Shown: in pieces, positions 18,312 to 27,020 of the stretch | How positions within the stretch are numbered: position 1 is the stretch's first letter | Layout: the number at the start of each line of letters is the position of its first letter | Source of the DNA: Citromicrobium sp. JLT1363 | GTDB taxonomy: Bacteria > Pseudomonadota > Alphaproteobacteria > Sphingomonadales > Sphingomonadaceae | Length of the DNA: 64,000 nucleotides | Assembly: GCF_000186705.1 (NCBI RefSeq) | Contig: NZ_AEUE01000010.1 | Coordinates: forward strand, 122,665 to 186,664 | Direction of reading: 5' to 3' | Notes under the pieces: model-generated | What the model was told of the DNA's origin: nothing | The model's input: the letters and a program-made list of their open reading frames with translations, nothing else | Databases searched by the model: none | Made by a program: the position numbers and the translations under genes

Positions 18312-19205
18312 ATGAAGCACGCCCCCGCGATCGGCGATTACATCACCACTGGCGAAGTCGCCGCGCTCAGCACCAAGTCCGATGCGCGCGCCGCCGCGAC
18401 CCTGCTGTTCCAGGCCGGGCTGGCGGTGGCAGCCTTCGCCGTGGCCATCATCTGGCCCAACCCGCTGACCATCCTTGGCGCGATCGTCATTCTTGGCGGG
18501 CGCATCCAGGCCTTCGGGATCATCACGCACGACTGCGCGCACGGCGCGTTCTTCCGCACGCCCAGGCTCAACACATTCGTCGGCAAATGGGTCAGCGGGG
18601 CGGCGGCGCATGTGCCGCTGGACCTCTACCGCCGCTACCACCTGAACCATCACAAGTACGCCGGCACGCCGGACGATCCGGACAAGTGGATGGTGAAGGC
18701 CTATCCCGTCACCCGCGAATCGCTGAAGCGCAAGCTGATCCGCGACGTTACCGGCCAGACCGGGTTTCGCGATCTGCTGGGCGAGATCAAACGCTTCAAA
18801 TGGGCCGAAACCGGCCCTTCGGTGCTGTTCCACGCATTGCTTTTCGCCGCGCTGCTGGCGGTAGGTGCGCCGTGGGCCTACGCCCTGTGGTGGGCGGCGC
18901 GGATCTTCGTCTATCCGCTGACCATGCGTCTGCGGCAGATTTCCGAACACGGCGTGGCGAAGGATCGCGACGCGATCGACGCGCGGATCAACACCGGCAC
19001 CACGATCCCGCGCTGGTGGGAGGCTCTGCTGCTATCTCCATGCAATGTGAACTACCATCTGGAGCATCACATCTTCGCAGGCGTCCCGCCCTATCGGCTG
19101 GCGCGGGTGCACCGAATCCTGAAAGAGCGCGGCTATTACCGCGGGCACGACTGCATCGCCTACGGCTACGGCGATGTGCTGCGCCGCGCGACGCGGGCGG
19201 CGTAA
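18312..19205 (+). CDS. Membrane fatty acid desaturase family protein
   Basis: This 297-aa integral membrane di-iron enzyme has the three histidine boxes of the family: HDCAH at 73-77, HLNHH at 110-114 and HLEHH at 249-253, with hydrophobic helices between. Substrate (acyl chain, hopanoid or carotenoid) cannot be told from the boxes. The ATG at 18312 is 60 nt after the RDD gene; an upstream in-frame ATG at 18264 is less likely. A CCCCT/AGGGG hairpin (19214-19227) follows the stop. Confidence 0.84.
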   Translation: MKHAPAIGDYITTGEVAALSTKSDARAAATLLFQAGLAVAAFAVAIIWPNPLTILGAIVILGGRIQAFGIITHDCAHGAFFRTPRLNTFVGKWVSGAAAHVPLDLYRRYHLNHHKYAGTPDDPDKWMVKAYPVTRESLKRKLIRDVTGQTGFRDLLGEIKRFKWAETGPSVLFHALLFAALLAVGAPWAYALWWAARIFVYPLTMRLRQISEHGVAKDRDAIDARINTGTTIPRWWEALLLSPCNVNYHLEHHIFAGVPPYRLARVHRILKERGYYRGHDCIAYGYGDVLRRATRAA

Positions 19206-19418
19206 ACTCCCCTCCCCTTTCAAGGGGGGAAGAGCAGATTACGCCAAGCGCTACCGGCAGATTTTTCTACTTCACGCGCACCGGCTAGCGTGGCGACGGC
19301 TCTTTCCCATCGTCGCCCCCCGTCTCACGCACGCGCCACATCGCGGCCCCGCGCGGCGCCACATCGCCAAAGCGTCACCCACCTTGCAGCAAGCCTTTGA
19401 GAGACATGGCATTTCTCT

Positions 19419-19447
19419 GGGTGACACACGGATGACAAGTGTCACCC
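19419..19447. repeat. Inverted repeat GGGTGACAC...GTGTCACCC
   Basis: Perfect 9-bp arms (19419-19427 and 19439-19447) around an 11-nt loop, 18 nt past the stop of the minus-strand peptidase gene. It may terminate that transcript or be a binding site. The remainder of the ~260-nt gap between the convergent desaturase and peptidase shows only weak stem-loops. Confidence 0.5.
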
Positions 19448-19464
19448 GCGTCACGCGCCTTCGC

Positions 19465-20541
19465 TCAATCGCCCTCACCGTAGATTGCAACCTCGCGTAC
19501 GCCTGCGCTGGTGGAGCGGGCACGGTACATGCCGGGCGTGTTGAAGCTGAAGATCGCGTCGCCTGCGGGCGTAACGAGGATCACGCCGCCATCGCCGCCG
19601 AGTTCTTCGACCTCCGCCAGAACGTCGTCTGCGACGTCCTGCGCCATCTCAAGGTCCAGCGCTTCGCGGGGCGCGAGAGCGACTTGGCCCTGCGGCGTGA
19701 GAGTATGGGCAACTGTCCCGTCATCCCCACCAATGATCCGCAACCGCGTGCAAATCTCCTGCGCCACGCCCACCCGGATGAAATACTCGCCTGCACCCGT
19801 GGCCGAGACCGCGCAGCTGCGATTGTCGGCATAGGTGCCCGCGCCGATCACCGGCGCATCGCCGATCCGGCCCCAGCGCTTGCCGGTGAGCCCTCCGGTC
19901 GAGGTGCCCGCCGCCATGTTGCCTTCGAGGTCGAGTGCGACCGCGCCCACCGTGCCGTACTTGTAATCGACGTCGATGGCGGAGAGCTGTTCCGCCTTCA
20001 GCCGTTCGAGCGAGCGCAGCCGGCTCTCGGTCCGGAACCACGCGTTGGGCACCCGCTCCAGATCGGTGCGGTCGGCGAAGGTCTCCGCACCGGCGCCGCT
20101 CAGGAAGACATGCCGCCCGTCGCGCATGACCTCCTGCGCCAGCAGGATCGGGTGGCGCACCGTGCTGGTGCCGGTGACCGCGCCCGATGCCCGGTCGCGC
20201 CCGTCCATCAGCGCCGCGTCGTGCTCGATAGTGCCGTCCCAGGTGAACACCGCGCCGCGCCCGGCGTTGAACTTCGGATCGTCTTCGAGCCGCGTGATCG
20301 CCGCGGTCACCGCCTCCAGCGCGCTGCCGCCGTCGCGCAGGATATCCTCGCCCGCGGTCAATGCCGCGTCGAGCGCGGCGCGATATTCCGTCTCCTGCTC
20401 GGGCGTCATGCTGGCCCGCTCGATCGTGCCCGCGCCGCCGTGGATCGCGAAGGACCAGCGCGGCTCGCCAGCGCCGTCCTGCGCCATGGCGGGCGCGGCG
20501 ATCATCGTGGCGACGAGTGCAAGAGCGAACTGGAAACGCAT
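19465..20541 (-). CDS. Isoaspartyl peptidase / L-asparaginase (Ntn hydrolase), exported
   Basis: This 358-aa protein has a cleavable signal peptide (MRFQFALALVATMIAAPAMAQ), the family opening AIHGGAGTIERASM, and the autocleavage site GTVGAVALD with nucleophile Thr at about residue 197. The latter is followed by AAGTSTGGLTGKRWGRIGD. The precursor self-cleaves into alpha and beta subunits and hydrolyses isoAsp dipeptides or Asn. The ATG at 20541 has an AGGAGG-like ribosome site. The longer in-frame extension crosses the GNAT gene on the other strand and is rejected. A periplasmic location is inferred from the signal peptide. Confidence 0.9.
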   Translation of the reverse strand: MRFQFALALVATMIAAPAMAQDGAGEPRWSFAIHGGAGTIERASMTPEQETEYRAALDAALTAGEDILRDGGSALEAVTAAITRLEDDPKFNAGRGAVFTWDGTIEHDAALMDGRDRASGAVTGTSTVRHPILLAQEVMRDGRHVFLSGAGAETFADRTDLERVPNAWFRTESRLRSLERLKAEQLSAIDVDYKYGTVGAVALDLEGNMAAGTSTGGLTGKRWGRIGDAPVIGAGTYADNRSCAVSATGAGEYFIRVGVAQEICTRLRIIGGDDGTVAHTLTPQGQVALAPREALDLEMAQDVADDVLAEVEELGGDGGVILVTPAGDAIFSFNTPGMYRARSTSAGVREVAIYGEGD

Positions 20542-20634
20542 CAATATTCCTCCCAGGACCTGCATCGACCATGCCCGCGAGTACGCGCCCGGTCCAGCGC
20601 TTCCCTTTTGCGTCACGGGCGCTAGTCCAAGCCC

Positions 20635-21201
20635 ATGATCCTGCGCCCCGCCACCCTCGAGGATACTGCCGCACTCGCCGAACTCGGGCGGGAGAGCTTC
20701 TGCGCCGCGTTCGAGCATCTCTACCGGCCCGAAGACCTTCACGCCTTCCTCACCCAGGCCTATTCGCAAGAGGCGGTGGCCGGGGAAATCGCCGACGATT
20801 GCTGCATCCACCGGCTGGCCTGGTCGGACGCTGGCGAAGACGGGGGCGAAAATGGCAGCGCTCGCCTGCTCGGCTACGTCAAGCTGCGCTATCCCAGCTG
20901 GTATACCGAACATTCGGACGCGGCAGACCCGATCGCGCTCGGCCAGCTTTACACCCAGCCCGATCTTACCGGTCGGGGGATCGGCGCGGCGCTGATGGAC
21001 TGGGCACTGGCAGAGGCGCGTGGGCGCGGCCACGATGCCATCCAGCTTTCGGTGTGGAGCGGGAACTTCGGCGCGCAGAGATTCTACCAGCGCTACGGCT
21101 TTGCCAAGATCGCGGACATAGGCTTCTGGGTCGGCGAGCAGCGCGACGACGAGCTGCTGTACGAAAAGCGGCTCCAGCCTAGAGCCACCTCAGCCGCTTG
21201 A
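20635..21201 (+). CDS. GNAT family N-acetyltransferase
   Basis: This 188-aa protein has an N-terminal MILRPATLEDTAALAELGRE, beta-strand 4 with LGQLYTQPDLTGRGIGAALM (the acetyl-CoA-binding Q/RxxGxG/A loop), and a C-terminal NFGAQRFYQRYGF typical of GNATs. Substrate unknown. The 3' end overlaps the convergent zntB gene by 23 nt. Confidence 0.86.
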   Translation: MILRPATLEDTAALAELGRESFCAAFEHLYRPEDLHAFLTQAYSQEAVAGEIADDCCIHRLAWSDAGEDGGENGSARLLGYVKLRYPSWYTEHSDAADPIALGQLYTQPDLTGRGIGAALMDWALAEARGRGHDAIQLSVWSGNFGAQRFYQRYGFAKIADIGFWVGEQRDDELLYEKRLQPRATSAA

Positions 21202-22177
21202 AGATCGCCAGCAGCACACCGATGATCGCGATGCACACGCCGGTGACCCACCAGAAGGCATGGCCATCGTTCACCCCGGGCATGCCGCCGACATTGATGC
21301 CGAGCAGCCCGGTCAGAAAACCCAGCGGCAGGAAGATGCCCGCCACGATGGTGAGCATGTAGGTGGCGCGTTCGTTGCTGGCGAGCGCGCGCGTGCGCAG
21401 CTCGTCCATCAGCACTACCGCGCTTTCCTTGCTCACGTCGATATCGTCGAGATAGCGGCGCAGCCGGTCGATCGTCTCGGCGATCTCGCGCCGGTCGTGA
21501 TCCTCGAACCAGGGCGGCGCATCGCGGCTGATCGCTTCCAGCGCGACATGCTGCGGACCCATGTGGCGCTGCAGGCCCAGGCAGTTGCGGCGGATGCCGG
21601 CGATCTTCTGCAGCATCTCTTCGGGATCGTCGTCCATGTCCTGATGCTCGAGCTGGTCGATATGATCGTTCATGTCCACGATGGAGGCATTCATCCGCGC
21701 CACCATTGCTTCGGTCAGTGCGGTGACGATGGCACCCGCATCGCCCGGCCCCGCCCCGCGGTCGATCTTCGCCAGGATCTGGCGCGGGGTCTGCAGGGGA
21801 TGCCGGCGCAGGGTGATGAGGCGCGTGCCGTCGCTCCACACCTGCATGGAGATCATGTCCTCCGGCTCGGCACCGGGGTTGAAGTTGATGCCGCGCAAGG
21901 TGGCGACCAGCGTGTTGCCTTCGCGAAAGGCGCGCGGCCGCGTGTCGTCGCTGGTCAGCAGCTCGGCGGTCGGTTCGGGGATGCCGACCTGATCCTGCAG
22001 CCATTCGTAAACGCCGGGCGTGTTGCGGCACACGTGCATCCACAGGACCGGGCTATCCGGGCCGGGCTCCCACTGCTGGATCTCCGCCCAGTCGATGGCG
22101 CGCCCGCCGCCCTCGCCGTCCAGCACGCGGGCGAACAGCAGCGGCGTGCCGGGTTCGGTCTCGGTAGGATTGCTCAT
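21179..22177 (-). CDS. zntB: CorA-family divalent metal transporter, ZntB-like
   Basis: This 332-aa protein has a large cytosolic N-terminal domain (about 1-265) and two C-terminal membrane helices (MLTIVAGIFLPLGFLTGLLG; WWVTGVCIAIIGVLLAIF). The pore-loop signature GINVGGMPG replaces the GMN of CorA and is typical of ZntB. It probably moves Zn2+ across the inner membrane. It is divergent from ispG. Confidence 0.85.
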   Translation of the reverse strand: MSNPTETEPGTPLLFARVLDGEGGGRAIDWAEIQQWEPGPDSPVLWMHVCRNTPGVYEWLQDQVGIPEPTAELLTSDDTRPRAFREGNTLVATLRGINFNPGAEPEDMISMQVWSDGTRLITLRRHPLQTPRQILAKIDRGAGPGDAGAIVTALTEAMVARMNASIVDMNDHIDQLEHQDMDDDPEEMLQKIAGIRRNCLGLQRHMGPQHVALEAISRDAPPWFEDHDRREIAETIDRLRRYLDDIDVSKESAVVLMDELRTRALASNERATYMLTIVAGIFLPLGFLTGLLGINVGGMPGVNDGHAFWWVTGVCIAIIGVLLAIFKRLRWL

Positions 22178-22315
22178 CGAGCGAACAATGCCCCAGACGC
22201 GCGCGATTTCCTACTGCCCCATGGCATGTTAAGCCCCGTGCCATGCCAGGGGTCGTAAAATCGAAGCATCGCAGCCATATGATGCAAGCAGACGACCGCG
22301 CGCGAGGCGCCAGGT

Positions 22316-22349
22316 TTTCCTCCCCTGAACACTGTGTCAGGTGTGTCAG
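22316..22349 (+). repeat. 34-bp extragenic repeat, copy A
   Basis: A 34-nt element (TTTCC-N-CCCCTG core, then ACACTGTGTCAGGTGTGTCA) starts 60 nt before ispG. It matches the complement of 36868-36901 at 32 of 34 positions by my alignment. It contains an 11-nt near-palindrome around ACACTGTGT and two direct GTGTCAG units 9 nt apart. Confidence 0.8.
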
Positions 22350-22375
22350 CAGTCCGGCACGAAAGACGTAAGAGC

Positions 22376-23527
22376 ATGAATGCAATTCGCCCCTGGCGCA
22401 CGATAGAGCGCCGTCCGTCCCGCCAGATCATGGTCGGCTCCGTGCCCGTGGGCGGCGATGCGCCGATCAGCGTGCAGACGATGACCAACACTCCGACGGA
22501 GGATGTGGCCGCCACGCTCGACCAGATCCGCCGGTGCGAGGATGCGGGCGCAGACATCATCCGCGTGTCCTGCCCCACCGAAGAGGCGACGCGGCATTTC
22601 GACAAGATCACGCGCGCCGCGAATGTGCCGATCGTTGCGGACATCCACTTCCACTACAAGCGCGCGCTGGAAGCCGCCGACAAGGGCGCGGCCTGCCTGC
22701 GGATCAATCCGGGTAACATCGGCTCCAGCGAGCGCGTGGCCGAAGTCGTCCGCGCCGCCAAGGCGAACGGGTGCGCCATCCGTATCGGCGTGAACGCGGG
22801 CAGCCTCGAGAAGGACCTGCTGGAAAAGTACGGAGAGCCCTGCCCCGAAGCGCTGATCGAAAGCGCGCTCGACCATATCAAGCTGCTGCAGGACCATGAT
22901 TTCCACGAATACAAGGTGGCGGTGAAAGCCTCCGACGTATTCCTCGCCGTGGCCGCCTATCACGGGCTGGCGGATGCGGTCGACTGCCCGCTGCACCTCG
23001 GCATTACCGAGGCGGGCGGCATGATTGGCGGCACGGTGAAGTCGTCCATCGGCATCGGATCGCTGCTGTGGGCGGGGATCGGCGACACGATCCGCGTGTC
23101 GCTCTCCGCAGAGCCCGAACAGGAAGTGAAGGTCGGGTTCGAGATGCTGAAGGCGCTGGGCCTGCGCACCCGCGGTGTCCGCGTCGTCTCCTGCCCCAGC
23201 TGCTCGCGCCAGGGCTTCGACGTGATCCGCACGGTCGAGGCGCTGGAGAAGCGGCTCGAGCATATCAAGACGCCGATGAGCCTCTCCGTCCTCGGCTGCG
23301 TCGTGAACGGCCCGGGCGAGGCACGCGAAACCGACATCGGCATCACCGGCGGCGGCAAGGGCAAGCACATGGTGTATCTGAGCGGCGTGACCGATCACCA
23401 TGTCGAGGACGAGTCGATGCTCGATCACATCGTCCGACTGGTGGAAGAAAAGGCAGCGAAGATCGAGGCGGGCGAGGCCACGGCCTTCGATCCGCACGCA
23501 GCACCGGCGGTGGAAGCGGCGGAGTAG
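22376..23527 (+). CDS. ispG: 4-hydroxy-3-methylbut-2-enyl diphosphate synthase (flavodoxin/ferredoxin)
   Basis: This 383-aa [4Fe-4S] enzyme of the MEP isoprenoid pathway converts MEcPP to HMBPP. The N-terminal half is a TIM barrel ([14 protein letters not shown], then [18 protein letters not shown]). The cluster cysteines are in [11 protein letters not shown] and [15 protein letters not shown] near residues 270-310. The ATG at 22376 is preferred over an in-frame start 14 codons earlier, which would lie in the 34-bp repeat. The C-terminal tail ([20 protein letters not shown]) is a poorly conserved extension. Confidence 0.95.
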   Translation: MNAIRPWRTIERRPSRQIMVGSVPVGGDAPISVQTMTNTPTEDVAATLDQIRRCEDAGADIIRVSCPTEEATRHFDKITRAANVPIVADIHFHYKRALEAADKGAACLRINPGNIGSSERVAEVVRAAKANGCAIRIGVNAGSLEKDLLEKYGEPCPEALIESALDHIKLLQDHDFHEYKVAVKASDVFLAVAAYHGLADAVDCPLHLGITEAGGMIGGTVKSSIGIGSLLWAGIGDTIRVSLSAEPEQEVKVGFEMLKALGLRTRGVRVVSCPSCSRQGFDVIRTVEALEKRLEHIKTPMSLSVLGCVVNGPGEARETDIGITGGGKGKHMVYLSGVTDHHVEDESMLDHIVRLVEEKAAKIEAGEATAFDPHAAPAVEAAE

Positions 23528-23560
23528 CCCCTAACTTCGTGCGGCAGAAGGGAACGCTTA

Positions 23561-24250
23561 ATGGACGTATCACTGCTGTCGCTCATCGTAGTGGCCGTCG
23601 GCGGTTTCATTACCGTCTGGCTGCGACCCGTAGTTTTACGAAGGATACAAAGCGCTAATGAAATCCGCTATCTCCATGAAGAATTCAAAGATATAGCACG
23701 GCATCTTACACTTAATCTTTCCGTTATCGAAAATATTTGCAAGCAAAAACATCGCCTTCCGATTCTGATGCACCTAGAAAAGCTTAAAATCCCGACAGAT
23801 TCCGCTATCTTCTCAATAGATACGCTTAGGCTTGCCAATCCTCGTATCGCCTCGCGTCTTTATGAGATGCGCCTCAAAATGCGAAATCTGAACATTGAGA
23901 TAGATCAACTAATATCACTTGCAGATAGTGGACAGATTGATGCGTTCTATGAAGTGCTAGAATACCATCGTCAAAAATCTCATGGCGCAATTGAGGTATT
24001 GGACAATGAACGGAAGGTTTTAAAATCATCTAGATCGGACTCGAAGCAAAAATCGCTAGTTCTTCCAGCAATTATAGCGAAGCCAGGCACTATAAATTCA
24101 CTAAATACAGATAAAGTACGAGGCGAAGGAGGATTTTCCTCCAAGCCAACTGAAGAATCCGAGCCTGACGCCCACCCAATTACACCTCCGACTTTGAACT
24201 CGACCCGTTCCAAGGAAAAACTGGCACCCGAAGAGGATAGGAAGGAATAG
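23561..24250 (+). CDS. Hypothetical protein, AT-rich, probably foreign
   Basis: This 229-aa protein is not recognised. It has one N-terminal membrane helix (SLLSLIVVAVGGFITVWL), then a Lys/Glu-rich mostly helical region with possible coiled coil (about 25-150), then a disordered Ser/Pro/Glu-rich tail. Base composition is sharply unlike its surroundings: the line 23701-23760 has 22 G/C of 60, versus roughly two thirds G/C in neighbouring genes. Codon use is AT-ending. It occupies the gap between ispG and the HDAC-like gene and ends 1 nt before the latter's conserved coding sequence begins. Likely a recent acquisition. Confidence 0.65.
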   Translation: MDVSLLSLIVVAVGGFITVWLRPVVLRRIQSANEIRYLHEEFKDIARHLTLNLSVIENICKQKHRLPILMHLEKLKIPTDSAIFSIDTLRLANPRIASRLYEMRLKMRNLNIEIDQLISLADSGQIDAFYEVLEYHRQKSHGAIEVLDNERKVLKSSRSDSKQKSLVLPAIIAKPGTINSLNTDKVRGEGGFSSKPTEESEPDAHPITPPTLNSTRSKEKLAPEEDRKE

Positions 24251-24281
24251 CATCCTCCACGTCGTCCACCATGTCGACTAC

Positions 24282-25244
24282 ATGGCACCGCGCCCGGAAC
24301 GCGGCACCTTCAAGTTCGACAAGTACTATCTCGTGATGGAAGAACTGCGGGCGAGCGGCGAGCCAATGGTGGAGCACGCGCCCGATCCCTGCCCGCGTGA
24401 ATGGCTGGAGGCGGTGCACTGCCCCGACTATGTCGAGCAGGTCTTCGCCGCGCAGGTCCCGCGCGAGAAGGAACGGCGGATCGGTTTTCCGGTCACGCCG
24501 CATATCGCCAGCAGGGTGCGCCACACCAATGGCGGAACCTGGCTGGCGGCGCAGCTGGCGATGGAGCACGGCTATGCGGCCAACAGCGCGGCCGGCAGCC
24601 ACCATGCGCTTTACGATACGGGCGCTGGCTTTTGCGTCTTCAACGATCTCGCTGTGTGCGCCAACCGACTGATCGGCGAAGCGCAGGCGGACCGCGTGCT
24701 GATCGTCGACTGCGATGTCCACCAGGGCGACGGCACAGCCAGCCTCACCGCCGGGCGCGACGACATCTTCACGTTCTCGATCCATGCGGAAAAGAACTTC
24801 CCCGTGAGGAAGGCCCGCTCCAGCCTCGATATCGGTCTGCCGGACGGCACCGGGGATGACGACTATCTTGCGGTGCTGGACGCGCACCTGCCGCGCCTGC
24901 TGGACGATTTCGCGCCCGATATCGTGCTCTACCAGGCCGGGGTGGACCCGCATGCGAACGACAAGCTGGGACGGCTTGCGCTGAGCGATTCAGGACTGGA
25001 GCGCCGCGAGCGTTATGTGGTGGATGCGGTGCGTTCGCGCAGGGTTCCGCTCGCCAGCGCATTGGGCGGAGGCTACGGAGAGGACCAGCGCGAGGTGGCG
25101 GGACGGCACGCACGCTCGATGATCGCGATGGCGAGCGAAAATGCCCGCTACGCCGCGCCCGCTAGTAATAGATATCCACGTAGTCCGTCAGATAGTCGCA
25201 CCACTCGAACTCGCGCAGCCGGTAGTAGCGCCGGTTCTGCGTGA
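24282..25244 (+). CDS. Histone deacetylase / acetoin utilisation family hydrolase, start possibly damaged
   Basis: The zinc-hydrolase fold is clear: GGTWLAAQLAM, GSHHALYDTGAGFCVFNDLA, VDCDVHQGDGTA with Asp/His zinc ligands, YQAGVDPHANDKLGRLAL, and ALGGGYG. It probably deacetylates small amides or proteins. The first canonical start is ATG 24282, but ten conserved-looking in-frame residues (ILHVVHHVDY) lie upstream. They are preceded by ATC at 24252 where ATG would be expected, with an AGGAAGG ribosome-site-like stretch just before it. The C-terminal ~25 residues overlap the convergent lipoprotein gene and look non-native. Confidence 0.8.
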   Translation: MAPRPERGTFKFDKYYLVMEELRASGEPMVEHAPDPCPREWLEAVHCPDYVEQVFAAQVPREKERRIGFPVTPHIASRVRHTNGGTWLAAQLAMEHGYAANSAAGSHHALYDTGAGFCVFNDLAVCANRLIGEAQADRVLIVDCDVHQGDGTASLTAGRDDIFTFSIHAEKNFPVRKARSSLDIGLPDGTGDDDYLAVLDAHLPRLLDDFAPDIVLYQAGVDPHANDKLGRLALSDSGLERRERYVVDAVRSRRVPLASALGGGYGEDQREVAGRHARSMIAMASENARYAAPASNRYPRSPSDSRTTRTRAAGSSAGSA

Positions 25245-25689
25245 TGGCGAAATGCCACATCTTGTCCTGCCGGCAGCTTCGCCCCGCATCGGGCGCATCC
25301 TCGATCGACACCAGCCCGCGCAGCGTGAAGTATCCCTCGCCGATCTCCACGATCCGGCCGCGTACCAGCAGCTCGCCACCGTCCTCGCCGGTCTGGCTGC
25401 CGGAAAGCTGCCACACGCCGTCATCGTCCACCGTCACCTCGAGCGGCCCACGCTCGTCCCAGCCGATCCATTGCAGCGTGATGCCGCTGGTATGGCGCAA
25501 CCGGTCTGCATCGGTCTCGCTCAGCACACGGGTCGGCGCACCGTGGGAGATGGCGGGCGTGGCGGGGTTCGTCGCAGCCGGTGCCGGAGGCAGTGGCGCG
25601 GGCGGCAGGATTTCCGGCGTCGGATCGCGCGGCACGCATCCGGCAAGCGCCAGCAGCGGCATGCATCCGGCAAGAACAAACTGTCGCAT
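25162..25689 (-). CDS. Hypothetical lipoprotein
   Basis: This protein of about 175 aa begins MRQFVLAGCMPLLALAGC, a lipoprotein signal with lipobox LALAGC. A Pro/Ala-rich linker and a soluble domain follow, with ITLQWIGWDERGPLEV, two Cys (SCRQDKMWHF; FEWCDYL) and a Tyr-rich end. No family recognised. I chose the internal ATG at 25689 because it starts the signal peptide. It overlaps the 3' end of the HDAC-like gene by 83 nt. Confidence 0.68.
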   Translation of the reverse strand: MRQFVLAGCMPLLALAGCVPRDPTPEILPPAPLPPAPAATNPATPAISHGAPTRVLSETDADRLRHTSGITLQWIGWDERGPLEVTVDDDGVWQLSGSQTGEDGGELLVRGRIVEIGEGYFTLRGLVSIEDAPDAGRSCRQDKMWHFAITQNRRYYRLREFEWCDYLTDYVDIYY

Positions 25690-25692
25690 CCT

Positions 25693-25717
25693 GGAACCCC
25701 CCAAAGGCCCTAACGTA
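25693..25717 (+). promoter_or_regulatory. EcfG-like promoter before L,D-transpeptidase
   Basis: GGAAC (25693-25697), 16-nt spacer, CGTA (25714-25717). This is one base away from the EcfG -10 consensus CGTT, about 48 nt before the start at 25765. It could place this cell-wall enzyme in the EcfG regulon. Confidence 0.4.
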
Positions 25718-25764
25718 ATTCGGCTTCAAGCATTCATTAAGCTGGGCTATAGCACATTTCAGTC

Positions 25765-26505
25765 ATGAAGCGTCGCGATCTCATCAAGACCGGGCTCGGC
25801 ACCGGCATCGCCCTTGGCGCCTCGGCCAGCCTGCCGGCAAGGGTTTTCGCGCAGCCTATGCCCGGAAGCCCGCGCGACCGGGAGCTGTTCGCCATCGCCA
25901 AGCGAGAGCTGGACAAGGCGGGCGACGTCATCTGGCGCAAGGATATCGTCGGCATCGCCGATTACGGCCTGCATTCGGCAGAGCGGCGGTTCCATTTCGT
26001 CAATCTCGATGCGCAGGAAGTGAAGAGCTTCCACGTCAGCCACGGCACGGGCTCCGATCCGGAGCATGATGGCTGGCTCAACATGTTTTCCAATGTCGAA
26101 GGCTCGAACGCGACCAGCCGCGGCGCCTACATCACCTGGGAATGGTACACCGGCAAGTTCGGCACGTCGGTGCGGCTTGGCGGGCTGGATGAAACCAACA
26201 GCCACGCGCTGCAGCGCTACATCGTGATGCACCGTGCGAGCTATGCGGAGCCTTCGCATATCGAGCGCTGGGGACGGCTGGGCCGCTCCAACGGCTGCTT
26301 CGCGCTGGGCGAGGAGCAGTTCAAGATCGCGCTGCTCAACCTGTCCGGCGGCCGCCTGCTCTACGCGGAGGCGCTGGGCCTGAAGGAAGACGGCACCCGC
26401 GCCTATCCGCCCCAGACCATCGTGGGCGAGCCGGAAAACGGCTACCACATCCTGCGCCAGCCCCGGCAGGAAACCTTCGAGCAGACCAACCCCGGCGTGT
26501 CCTAG
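25765..26505 (+). CDS. Murein L,D-transpeptidase catalytic-domain protein (YkuD_2 type)
   Basis: This 246-aa exported protein has a twin-arginine-like signal (MKRRDLIKTGLGTGIALG), a cleavage region near AFAQP-like residues 28-32, and the YkuD_2 catalytic motif HGTGSDPEHDGW with GRSNGCFAL (catalytic Cys). Proteins of this group act on peptidoglycan cross-links in the periplasm. A small membrane-protein gene follows after 2 nt. The possible EcfG promoter upstream suggests stress control. Confidence 0.85.
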   Translation: MKRRDLIKTGLGTGIALGASASLPARVFAQPMPGSPRDRELFAIAKRELDKAGDVIWRKDIVGIADYGLHSAERRFHFVNLDAQEVKSFHVSHGTGSDPEHDGWLNMFSNVEGSNATSRGAYITWEWYTGKFGTSVRLGGLDETNSHALQRYIVMHRASYAEPSHIERWGRLGRSNGCFALGEEQFKIALLNLSGGRLLYAEALGLKEDGTRAYPPQTIVGEPENGYHILRQPRQETFEQTNPGVS

Positions 26506-26507
26506 GC

Positions 26508-27014
26508 GTGCCCTACCGCCCAGGCTACGGTGCGGGAGCTTTCGGATCGGTACCCCTGCTCGCCGCCATCGTGCCCGCCAGCATGATCGCGGCAATATGC
26601 GGCGTGTCCGTGCTGGGGGTCCTGGCTCTTGCAAGCATGGTCGGGACGGATTGGGCAGCGACGCCCATGGCCGTCCTGAACGGCTTGTTCTATCTCAGCC
26701 TGATGCTGGTCGTCTCGCTCGTGGCAGCTACATTCGTTACCGCGTTCTATCTGACGATCTTCGGCCTGCCCGTGGCATGGATGCTGGGAAAGCGCATTCG
26801 CCATCGCGGCGCATGGTTGCTGATCCTGCCGGCGATCCTGGCAAGCGCAGCATTCGCATCTCACTGGTTGCTCGGCGACTATTCCAATCAAATGGACGAT
26901 TGGCGCACTTTCGACCCGATACCTTTCGTCATCGTGCTCGGCTTCGCTCTGCCGGCAGGTTTTTTCTACCGGCAGAACGTGATCTCGATGCTCGACGAAG
27001 CCGAACTGGACTAG
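26508..27014 (+). CDS. Hypothetical four-helix membrane protein
   Basis: This 168-aa protein, with a GTG start 2 nt after the L,D-transpeptidase stop, has four hydrophobic segments (LLAAIVPASMIAAICGVSVLGV; LFYLSLMLVVSLVAATFVTAF; AWLLILPAILASAAFASHWLL; FVIVLGFALPAGFFY). No family recognised. Co-transcription with the transpeptidase is likely from the spacing. It is convergent with the larger L,D-transpeptidase. Confidence 0.6.
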   Translation: MPYRPGYGAGAFGSVPLLAAIVPASMIAAICGVSVLGVLALASMVGTDWAATPMAVLNGLFYLSLMLVVSLVAATFVTAFYLTIFGLPVAWMLGKRIRHRGAWLLILPAILASAAFASHWLLGDYSNQMDDWRTFDPIPFVIVLGFALPAGFFYRQNVISMLDEAELD

Positions 27015-27020
27015 CCGACC

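Noticed and set aside
19465..21033. 522-aa version of the isoaspartyl peptidase
   Set aside because: The N-terminal 160 codons antisense the GNAT gene; the signal peptide and ribosome site support the start at 20541.
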